A stretch of 54,695 bases of DNA. It comes from Nonomuraea antri (GTDB taxonomy: Bacteria; Actinomycetota; Actinomycetes; Streptosporangiales; Streptosporangiaceae). A program made the position numbers and the translations under genes. The stretch spans positions 1-54,695 of the forward strand of contig NZ_JABCPZ010000049.1 in assembly GCF_013283785.1 (NCBI RefSeq). Reading direction: 5' to 3'. How positions within the stretch are numbered: the first letter of the stretch is position 1; every line of letters starts with the position of its first letter. Under the pieces are notes generated by a model. That model saw nothing but the letters and a program-made list of their open reading frames with translations, made no database searches and had not been told where the DNA came from. Shown here piece after piece: positions 1-7,342 of this stretch.

Positions 1-2653
1 CCTTCGCACGCCCGCCCCCGACTCCGACCGCGCCCGCGCTGTCCTTCAGTGCGTCGCGTAAGGCGGCGCGGGAGGTGATCCCGAGCTTGGGGAAGATCCG
101 GTACAGATGGGCGCTGACCGTACGCGAGGACAGGAACAGCCGTTCGCCGATCTCCTTGTTGCTCAACCCGGCTGCGGCCAGCCGCGCCACCTCCAGCTGC
201 TGGGCGGTCAGGCCGTGCGCGGCCTGGGGCCGCTGGGCCACGGCCACCCCGGTGGCGCGTAGTTCCTGCTCGGCCCGCTGCTGCCAGGCGGTCGCGCCGA
301 TGGCGGCGAACAGGTCGGCGGCGCGGCGCAGCTCGGGCCTGGCCTCGCCCGGCTGCAGACGGCGGCGCTGCAGTTCGCCGAGCGCGAGCCTGACCCGGGC
401 GTGGTCGAAGGGCCAGCGCTCGGTCCTGGGCAGCGCGAGCGCGGCCTTGAACAGCGGCACCGCCTCCTCCTCCGGCGCCACCAGCGCCTGGGCGGCCATG
501 ACGTGCAGGCGCAGCCGGGGCGCCCGGTCGGCCAGCCCGGCCGCGGCGGCGGCGTGCGCCCGGGCCTCGGCGGTTCTGCCGGTGCGTACCGCCGACTCCA
601 CCAGCTCGAACACCGCCCAGGGCGCGAACGCCACGTGCGGTGGTATGACGCCGGGCGGGCTGATGCTGCTCCAGTAGGCGTAGGCCGTCTCGTAGTCGCC
701 GTGCGCCATCGCGGCCAGGGCGAGGTTGCGGGCGGCCAGCGACAGGTGCAGGCCGCTGCCGCGCGGGGCGGCCCATTGCTCGATGGTCCTGCTGTAGGCG
801 AGGGCGCTGTCGGCGTCGCCGCGGGCGGCGGCGATCCAGCCCAGGCTGCAGCGCAGGTCGTGGGCCAGCAGTTCGAGGTCGTGGCGGACGCACAGGTCGA
901 GCCCGGCGTTGGCGGCGGTCTCCGCGGCCTCCCACCGTCCGGCCAGGAAGTGGTCGTGGGCGGCGAGCCAGTGGCCGCCGGCGGCGTGGGTGATCGCGCC
1001 CTGCCCGGATTCGCCGTCGGTCAGGGCGCGGATACGTTCGCGGTAGTCGGGCAGCAGGTCCATCCAGGTCGCGGCCCGGCACAGCGCGGCCACCCGGCCG
1101 GGCGGGGCGTCGGCGGGCAGGGCGTCGAGCGCGGTGCGTACCCGCTCGGCGGTGCCCGCGCCGAGGAAGACGTCGTGCAGCAGGCGCGCGTGCTCGTCGT
1201 CGCAGCCGGCGACCACGTCCGTGACCTGCGCCCACTCTTCCGGGTCCTGGGCGTAGGAGGCGGCGAGCACCCTGACCATGGCACCCGCTCCCGGGGTGCC
1301 GCGCAGCAGGCGGCGGGCGGCGTCCAGGTCGCCGTCGCGCAGCAGCAGGATCTGCGCGCGCACCGCCAGTGCCCTGGCCGGGTCGTCCAGGTGGCGGCGC
1401 GCCTCGTCCAGCAGGGTCTCGGCCAGGTCGAGCTGCCCGGACTCGCCGGCCAGCTCGGCCGCGAGCTCCAGCCGGGCGGCGCGGGCCGCCGTGTCGGGGG
1501 TGAGCTCGGCCGCGCGTTGCAGCGCCTTGACCGCCAGGCCGCTGCCGCCGCGCAGGCGTACCGCGCGGGCGGCCTTCTCGATCTCGGCGGCGACCCGCTC
1601 GTCCGGCTCGACGGTGGCCGCCGCGAGATGCCACATGCGCAGCTCCGGATCGGACCGGTGCTGCTCGGCCAGTACGGCGTGCGCCTGCCGCGTCTCCTCC
1701 GGCGAGGCCAGGTTGATGATCGCCGACCTGACCAGCGGATGACGGAACCGCAGGCCGGACGGCGTCGAGTCGCGGGTGACCAGGCTCAGCCGCTCCACCT
1801 CCATCAGCTCGTACGGCGACAGCTCGGCCCGGTGCTCCAGCCGGTCGCCGTCCAGGGCCGTCACCAGCAGCGTGGTACGGATCTCGGGCGGCAGCTCCAG
1901 CACCCGTCCGGCGAACGCGGTCTCCAGCCGGGTGCGCAGCGGCGCGCCGGTGGGCAGCAGCTCCGCGTCGACCGAGGTCTGCGGCAGTTCGGTGAGCGCG
2001 AGCGGGTTGCCCGCGGCCTCGGCCAGCACCCGCGCGCGCACCGAGCCGGGCAGGCCGGGGTGCCACAGGTCCAGCAGACGCCCGGCCGCCTCGCCGTCGA
2101 GCGGCCCGACCTCCATCATGCTGATGCCGGGCGTGACGCGCTCACTGGCCGTCAGCGGCCGGCGCGCGAAGATGGCCCGCAGGTCGTACGGCTTGAGCCG
2201 CATCAGGATGAACATCATCACCTCGCGCGTGGGATGGTCCACCCAGTGCGCGTCCTCCACCGCGATCAGCACCGGCCCGTCGGCGGCGACGGCGGCCAGC
2301 ACCGCCAGCGACGCCACCGAGATCGCCAGCCGGTCGGGCACCGGCCCGTCGCTCAGGCCGAGCACCCGGCGCAGCACGTCCCGGTGGAAGGGCTCCACCC
2401 GGTCCAGATACTCCATCACCGGCGCGAAGAGCTGGTGCAGCCCGGCGAAGGCGAGCTGTGCCTCGCTCTCGAAGCCGCTGCCGCCCACCACCCGCATGCC
2501 CCGCTGCTCGGCGTAGGCGATGCCGGCCCGCAACAACACCGACTTGCCCACGCCGGGGTCCCCGTGCAGCACGACGTTGGGCGGCACGCCAGGGACGCGG
2601 TCGATCGCCTGCCGCAGCGCGGCCAGCTCGCTCGCGCGTCCGATGAGGTCCAT
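1..2653 (-). CDS. LAL-type LuxR regulator, 3' end cut by window
   Basis: Large ATP-binding LuxR (LAL) transcription activator, a cytoplasmic STAND-class protein. The frame starts at ATG 2653-2651 behind AAGGAGA and stays open to the window edge, giving 884 visible residues. An N-terminal AAA module has Walker A GDPGVGKS at 31-38 and Walker B VLIAVEDAHW at 128-137. A long helical middle resembling TPR-like repeats follows. The LuxR helix-turn-helix begins at residue 815 (LTAQQLEVARLAAAGLSNKE). It is a clear paralogue of the regulator at 3538-6264, with near-identical HTH text. It is divergent from the hydrolase at 2719; the 65-bp gap holds a shared operator candidate. The inducing ligand cannot be read from sequence. 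Only the last few residues and the stop are missing. Confidence 0.93.
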   Translation of the reverse strand, partial: MDLIGRASELAALRQAIDRVPGVPPNVVLHGDPGVGKSVLLRAGIAYAEQRGMRVVGGSGFESEAQLAFAGLHQLFAPVMEYLDRVEPFHRDVLRRVLGLSDGPVPDRLAISVASLAVLAAVAADGPVLIAVEDAHWVDHPTREVMMFILMRLKPYDLRAIFARRPLTASERVTPGISMMEVGPLDGEAAGRLLDLWHPGLPGSVRARVLAEAAGNPLALTELPQTSVDAELLPTGAPLRTRLETAFAGRVLELPPEIRTTLLVTALDGDRLEHRAELSPYELMEVERLSLVTRDSTPSGLRFRHPLVRSAIINLASPEETRQAHAVLAEQHRSDPELRMWHLAAATVEPDERVAAEIEKAARAVRLRGGSGLAVKALQRAAELTPDTAARAARLELAAELAGESGQLDLAETLLDEARRHLDDPARALAVRAQILLLRDGDLDAARRLLRGTPGAGAMVRVLAASYAQDPEEWAQVTDVVAGCDDEHARLLHDVFLGAGTAERVRTALDALPADAPPGRVAALCRAATWMDLLPDYRERIRALTDGESGQGAITHAAGGHWLAAHDHFLAGRWEAAETAANAGLDLCVRHDLELLAHDLRCSLGWIAAARGDADSALAYSRTIEQWAAPRGSGLHLSLAARNLALAAMAHGDYETAYAYWSSISPPGVIPPHVAFAPWAVFELVESAVRTGRTAEARAHAAAAAGLADRAPRLRLHVMAAQALVAPEEEAVPLFKAALALPRTERWPFDHARVRLALGELQRRRLQPGEARPELRRAADLFAAIGATAWQQRAEQELRATGVAVAQRPQAAHGLTAQQLEVARLAAAGLSNKEIGERLFLSSRTVSAHLYRIFPKLGITSRAALRDALKDSAGAVGVGGGRAK

Positions 2654-2671
2654 GTTCGTCTCCTTGGTGCA

Positions 2672-2689
2672 GTCATTTGACCGATTGCC
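2672..2689. promoter_or_regulatory. Shared operator candidate, site 1
   Basis: GTCATTTGACCGATTGCC lies between the divergent LAL gene and the hydrolase at 2719. The core is GTCA-NN-TGAC. The flanking GTGC-A before and CGATT after are identical at site 3 (11726-11743); site 2 is at 6312-6329. Recurrence upstream of several genes of one cluster suggests a common regulator, possibly one of the two LAL proteins. This is inference; no binding data. Confidence 0.55.
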
Positions 2690-2718
2690 CCGGCTTTTCG
2701 CGGCGGCATGCTGGGCGG

Positions 2719-3495
2719 GTGCCGCGACTACAGGTGGGAACAGACGTGACCCTCTTCTACGAGGACGTCGGCGACGGGCCGCCCGTCGTCCTGGTGCACG
2801 GCTGGCCTCTGTCGCACCGGTTCTGGGAGCCGCAGATCGGACCGCTGGCCGCGGCCGGGCACCGGGTGGTCTGCTACGACCGGCGCGGCTTCGGACGTTC
2901 CAGCCGGCCCTGGCACGGCTACGACCACGCCACCTTCACCGCCGACCTGGCGGCCCTGGTCGAGAGCCTCGACCTGACCGGGCTGGCGCTGGTGGGCTTC
3001 TCCACCGGCTGCGCCGAGAGCGTCGGTTACGCCGCCGCGTCCGGCCGGGTGGCCAGGCTGGTGCTGGGCAGCCCGGTGCTGTATCCGGACCCGCTCGCCC
3101 ACGAGCTGCGCGTCGCCGCGCGCCGGCACCGCCTCCCGATGCTCGACGATCTGCTGCTCAGGTTCTTCGCCGTGCGCGGCCGGCCGACGCTCGACGAGCA
3201 GACCCGCCAGTACCTGCTGCGGCACGCCGCGGACGCCTCGCCCCAGGCGACCGCGGACTCGCTGGCCGTCTGGAGCGCCGCACGCCCGGATCAGGACCTG
3301 GCCCGCATCACCGTGCCCACGCTGATCATCCAGGGCGAGGAGGACGCGTTCGTGCCCGCGGAGTACGGCGGGACGCGGGTCGCCCGCGCGGTCGCCGGCA
3401 GCTCGCTGGCGACGATCCCCGACGCGCCGCACGGCGCCCCGCTCACCCACGTCGAGCAGTGGAACGCGCTCATGCTGGAGTTCCTGGCGGGATGA
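2719..3495 (+). CDS. Alpha/beta hydrolase, chloroperoxidase/arylesterase-like
   Basis: Predicted cytoplasmic alpha/beta-fold hydrolase of 258 aa, in the group that includes cofactor-free haloperoxidases and arylesterases. The oxyanion region is HGWPLSHRFW, the nucleophile elbow is GFSTG with Ser95, and the acid and base are in IQGEEDAFVP and PDAPHGAP. I chose GTG 2719 because it aligns exactly with the ATG of its relative at 11808 (VPRLQVGTDV against [10 protein letters not shown]). An upstream TTG at 2677 is in frame but falls inside the operator. The substrate is unknown. The gene is divergent from the LAL regulator and ends 42 bp before the convergent stop of the second LAL gene. Confidence 0.88.
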   Translation: MPRLQVGTDVTLFYEDVGDGPPVVLVHGWPLSHRFWEPQIGPLAAAGHRVVCYDRRGFGRSSRPWHGYDHATFTADLAALVESLDLTGLALVGFSTGCAESVGYAAASGRVARLVLGSPVLYPDPLAHELRVAARRHRLPMLDDLLLRFFAVRGRPTLDEQTRQYLLRHAADASPQATADSLAVWSAARPDQDLARITVPTLIIQGEEDAFVPAEYGGTRVARAVAGSSLATIPDAPHGAPLTHVEQWNALMLEFLAG

Positions 3496-3537
3496 CGGCA
3501 TGCGGCGACCGTACGTCCCGGGTGACGGACCCCGGTA

Positions 3538-6264
3538 TCAGTCGCGTGACGTATTCGCCAGCGCGTCGCGCAGTTGCCCGCGCGAGGTGATGCCCAGCTT
3601 GGGGAAGGCCCGGTACAGATGCGTGCTGACGGTCCGGTGCGACAGGTAGAGCTGCTGGCCGATCTCGCGGTTCGACAGCCCGGCCGCGGCCAGCCTGGCG
3701 ATGTGCAGCTCCTGCGCGGTGAGCAGTTCCGCGACAGGCGCGACACGCAGGTCGCTGGCCTCGCCCGCCGCCCGCAGCTCCTGGCGGGCCTTCTCGCCCC
3801 AGGCGAGCAGCCCGAGCACGTCGAAGGCGTCGCGGGCGGCCCGCAGCGGCACGCGGGCCTCCTGGATCCGGCGCCGGCGGCGCAGCCACATGCCGTGGGA
3901 GAGCAGCAGGCGGGCCCGCGCGGTCGGCCAGCCCGACAGGTCGGCGCTCAGCGCGGTCCGGTAGAGCGCGTCGGCTTCGGCGTCGCCGGCCAGCAACGCC
4001 CGCGCGTGACGCAGGCCCAGGTGCAGCAGGGGCGATCGGGTCCTGGCGGCCACCGGCTCCAGCTCGGCCACCATCCGCCTGGCCGGCTCGGGCTGGTCGA
4101 TCGCGACCGCGGCCTCGGCCAGCTCGCTGATCACCCACTGCCGCCAGATCTGGTGATGGGCGGCGTCGCCCGGCTCGAACAGCCGCCACAGGTGGGCGAA
4201 GGCGTCGTCGTACCGTCCGGCGCACAACGCGATCACGCCCTTGGCGTGCTGGAGTATCGCCACGGCCGAGCTGATGGCGACGGTGCCGAGCGCGCGTTCG
4301 CCCTCGGCGGCCAGCGCCAGGCCGCGTGTCTCCTCACCGCGCAGCCCGGCCAGCAATGCCAGCATGCCGAGGGCGGAGGACTGCCAGCGCGGCTGCGCGG
4401 TCTCGCGGGCCAGGCGTTCGGCCTCCTCGGCGACCAGCAGCGCCCCGGCCCAGTCGCCGCAGAAGACCTGGCGCCACATCTGCGTGCTGAGCGCCTGCGT
4501 GAGCAGGCCCAGCCTGCCGTGGGTGCGCAGGTCGGCGATGGAGGCGTCCATGAAGTCGCCGACCAGGTCGAAGGCGCCGACCGTGCTCGCCGCGACCCCG
4601 AGCAGCCGGGTCATGGCCCCGTCGAGCCGGGCGCCGCGCAGCTTGGTCAGGTGGTCGATGACGTCCGCGCCGCGTTCCAGCGGTCCCGCCGTGGCCAGCG
4701 TCATCAGCAGCTCGGGATCGTCCCGGCCGGCCGCGAGGCGTTCCGCCAGGGCGATGACGCGGCCGCGCTGCTCCCAGCCGGGATCGCCCCACCAGCAGCG
4801 GATGGCCGCGGCGCGGACGCAGTTGAGCGCCAGAGCGCGATCGCCCGCGGCCGCCACGGCTTCCGCGGTCGTGACCAGCCGCCTGATCCGCGCCGGGCCC
4901 TCGTTGCGCCCCTCTTCCAGCACCTCGCTCAGCCAGACCGCCCTGGCCCGCCGCGACTCGCCGAGCACGGACGGCTCGGCCAGCGCGAGCAGCTCCGCGG
5001 CCTCGTCGCCGCGGCCGAGCTCGAAGGCCAGCTCGGCGGCGGCCAGCAGGCGGTCGGCGCCCGCCGCGGGATCGTCGCCGACCTCCGCCGCGCGGCGCAG
5101 GGCGGCCACCGCGACCGGGATCGCGCCACGCTGCCTGGCCCGGGCGGCCACCTCCGCCAGCTCGGCGGCGACGGATTCGTCCCGGTGTGCGATCGCCGCC
5201 GCGCGGTGCCAGGCCCGGCGGTCCGGGTCGCGGTCGTGCACCCGGACCAGCGCGGCGTGGGCGGCGAGGCGATCGGTACGACCGGCCCTGTGGTAGATCG
5301 CCGAGCGCACCAGCGGATGCCGGAAGCGCAAGGTCTGCTCGTGCAGTTCCACCAGCCCCGCGTCCACGGCCGGGATCAGCGTCTCCGCGGTCACCTCGGC
5401 GCCGGTCAGTAACCTGCCGCCGGCCAGCGCGTCGGCCACGTCGTGTCCGTCGTTGGCCGCGGCCACCAGCAGCAGCCCGCTGGTACGGGGCGGAAGCTCG
5501 GCCAGCCGCACGGCGAAGGCCCGTTCCAGACGCGCCGTGAGCGGCAGCAGCCCGGCCTCGGCGGTGACCGTCCCGGCGTCGAGCGCCAACGGCAGTTCGA
5601 CCAGGGCGAGCGGGTTGCCCGCCGCCTCGCTGAGCACGCGCCAGCGCATGCCGACGCCGAGATCGGCGGCCTGGGCGTCCAGGAGCGCCTCGGCCGCGGC
5701 GGGATCGAGCCCGCTCAGCCGCAGTTCGGGTACGTCGCTGTCGTCCAGACTGGTCGGATAGCCGTCGCGCAGGGCCATCAGCAGCACGATCGGGTCCGAT
5801 CGCACGCGCCTGGCCACGAATCCCAGCACCTCCGTGGTGGGCCGGTCGAGCCACTGCAGGTCGTCGACCACGATCAGCAGCGGACGCTGGGCGGCCGCCT
5901 CACCCAGCAGGTTGAGCACGGCCAGCGCGACCATGAAGGGTTCGGGGTCGTCGACCTCGGCCATCCCGAACGCGCCGAGCAGGGCCTCGCGCTGGCGGGC
6001 GGGCAGCTGGTCGGCGGCGCCGAGCATCGGCCGCAGCAACTGGTGCAGCCCGGCGAAGGGCAGGTGCGTCTCGCTCTGCACCCCGGAGGCGCTGGTCACC
6101 ATCACGTTCCCGGCCTCGGCCCGCGCGGTGGCGACCGCCAGCAGGGCGGATTTGCCGATCCCCGACTCGCCGCGGACGACCAGGGCGTCGCCGCACTCGT
6201 GCACGCGATCCACGAGCCCTTCGAGCTGCGCCACCTCGCGGTCGCGCCCGAAGAGCGTGGTCAC
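3538..6264 (-). CDS. LAL-type LuxR regulator (complete, 908 aa)
   Basis: Second large ATP-binding LuxR activator. Start is GTG 6264 behind a strong GGGGGAGGT. The N-terminal AAA domain has Walker A GESGIGKS at 32-39 and Walker B LLIVVDDLQW at 129-138. A roughly 700-residue helical sensor/TPR-like region follows, and the LuxR HTH occupies 848-904 (LTAQELHIARLAAAGLSNRE). Length is normal for the family. It is paralogous along its length to the gene at 1-2653, which suggests a duplication flanking the hydrolase at 2719. It is divergent from the esterase-like gene at 6382, and operator site 2 (6312-6329) lies in between. LAL proteins typically activate neighbouring genes; the ligand here is unknown. 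Confidence 0.95.
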   Translation of the reverse strand: MTTLFGRDREVAQLEGLVDRVHECGDALVVRGESGIGKSALLAVATARAEAGNVMVTSASGVQSETHLPFAGLHQLLRPMLGAADQLPARQREALLGAFGMAEVDDPEPFMVALAVLNLLGEAAAQRPLLIVVDDLQWLDRPTTEVLGFVARRVRSDPIVLLMALRDGYPTSLDDSDVPELRLSGLDPAAAEALLDAQAADLGVGMRWRVLSEAAGNPLALVELPLALDAGTVTAEAGLLPLTARLERAFAVRLAELPPRTSGLLLVAAANDGHDVADALAGGRLLTGAEVTAETLIPAVDAGLVELHEQTLRFRHPLVRSAIYHRAGRTDRLAAHAALVRVHDRDPDRRAWHRAAAIAHRDESVAAELAEVAARARQRGAIPVAVAALRRAAEVGDDPAAGADRLLAAAELAFELGRGDEAAELLALAEPSVLGESRRARAVWLSEVLEEGRNEGPARIRRLVTTAEAVAAAGDRALALNCVRAAAIRCWWGDPGWEQRGRVIALAERLAAGRDDPELLMTLATAGPLERGADVIDHLTKLRGARLDGAMTRLLGVAASTVGAFDLVGDFMDASIADLRTHGRLGLLTQALSTQMWRQVFCGDWAGALLVAEEAERLARETAQPRWQSSALGMLALLAGLRGEETRGLALAAEGERALGTVAISSAVAILQHAKGVIALCAGRYDDAFAHLWRLFEPGDAAHHQIWRQWVISELAEAAVAIDQPEPARRMVAELEPVAARTRSPLLHLGLRHARALLAGDAEADALYRTALSADLSGWPTARARLLLSHGMWLRRRRRIQEARVPLRAARDAFDVLGLLAWGEKARQELRAAGEASDLRVAPVAELLTAQELHIARLAAAGLSNREIGQQLYLSHRTVSTHLYRAFPKLGITSRGQLRDALANTSRD

Positions 6265-6311
6265 GCGACACCTCCCCCTGGAGCCCGATGATCGAATTGT
6301 CGCATGAGTAC

Positions 6312-6329
6312 GTCATTTGACGAATGACC
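6312..6329. promoter_or_regulatory. Shared operator candidate, site 2
   Basis: GTCATTTGACGAATGACC lies in the 117-bp gap between the second LAL gene and the esterase-like gene. It shares GTCA-NN-TGAC and the downstream AT..CC spacing with sites 1 and 3. This copy also forms a 6-bp inverted repeat, GTCATT and AATGAC, around TGACG. Confidence 0.5.
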
Positions 6330-6381
6330 GGTCCCTTGACTTCTCCTAGCATCGGCGTCGCGTCCGCCCTTGGAGTCGCTC

Positions 6382-7317
6382 GTGACCAAACCCGTTCTGG
6401 AGCCGGCTGCCCAGGCCTTCGCCGATGCCACCGCCAACCCGCCCTACCTGCACCGCCTGCCGCTCGAAACGGGCCGCCAGGCGATGGCCGAAGTGCAACG
6501 CCCGGACCTCCGCGTGCCCGGCGTGACCCGGCAGCCGATCGCCGGGACGAGGCTCACCCTCTTCCGTCCCGCGCACGCCGAGGGACCGCTGCCCGCGGCG
6601 CTCTACCTGCACGACGACTGGGTGTTCGGCGGCGGGCACGCCCACGAACGGCTGGCCCGCGAACTGGCCCACGAGTCGCGGACGGCGACGGTGTACGTCG
6701 ACTACAGCCTCTCGCCGGAGGCCCGCTACCCCGTCGCGCTCGGCGAGGGCCAGGCGGCGCTGGACTGGGTGCGCAGGCGCGGCGGCGCCTTCGGCCTGGA
6801 CGCCTCGAAGATCGCGGTGGTGGGCGGCAACCTGGCCGCCGCGCTGGCCGTCGCGGCCCGCGGGCGGCTGGCCGCGCAGGTGCTGCTCTGCCCGGCGACG
6901 GACGCGTCGTCCGACACCGGCTCCTACCGGCAGTTCGCCGAGGGCTACTTCCTGCGCGCCGACGGCATGCGCTGGTGCTGGGACCAGTACACAGCGGACG
7001 ACGCGCAGCGGGCCGACATCACCGCCTCGCCGCTGCGCGCCACCGCGCGGGAACTGGCCGGGCTGCCTCCGGCGCTGGTCATCACCGCCGAGGCCGACGT
7101 GCTGCGGGACGAGGGCGAGGCCTACGCCGCCAAGCTGCGCCAGGCGGGCGTGCCCGTGACCGCGGTGCGCTACCACGGCGTCATCCACGGATTCCTCACG
7201 CTCAACGCCCTGCGCGGCACCCACGCCGCCCAGGCCGCCATCGACCAGGCCGGACGCTACCTGGCCAGGATGCTCGCTCCGGCGGGCGGGCCGGATTGCC
7301 GGGCTCCCGCCCGCTGA
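6382..7317 (+). CDS. HSL-family esterase-like protein lacking the nucleophile motif
   Basis: 311 aa, start GTG 6382 with GGAG six bases upstream. The whole sequence reads as an HSL-family (lipase/acetyl-hydrolase) alpha/beta hydrolase: SPEARYPVAL, DTGSYRQFAEGYFL, an acid region ITAEADVLRDEGEAY and a catalytic-His region GVIHGFL. The family nucleophile motif GDSAGGN should follow the strand IAVV, but the protein reads VVGGNLA (residues 146-152), so D-S-A-G is missing without a frame change. The HGGGW oxyanion motif is also altered, to HDDWVFGGG. The next loop is shorter than usual. Known family chemistry predicts no classical esterase activity. It is either a pseudo-enzyme or an allele damaged in frame. 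Confidence 0.85.
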   Translation: MTKPVLEPAAQAFADATANPPYLHRLPLETGRQAMAEVQRPDLRVPGVTRQPIAGTRLTLFRPAHAEGPLPAALYLHDDWVFGGGHAHERLARELAHESRTATVYVDYSLSPEARYPVALGEGQAALDWVRRRGGAFGLDASKIAVVGGNLAAALAVAARGRLAAQVLLCPATDASSDTGSYRQFAEGYFLRADGMRWCWDQYTADDAQRADITASPLRATARELAGLPPALVITAEADVLRDEGEAYAAKLRQAGVPVTAVRYHGVIHGFLTLNALRGTHAAQAAIDQAGRYLARMLAPAGGPDCRAPAR

Positions 7318-7342
7318 CCGCCCGGCGCCTTCCGCGTAAGCT

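Noticed and set aside
401..2680. Long + strand frame opposite the first LAL gene
   Set aside because: The opposite strand has a full Walker A/B and LuxR HTH; this frame has no domain.
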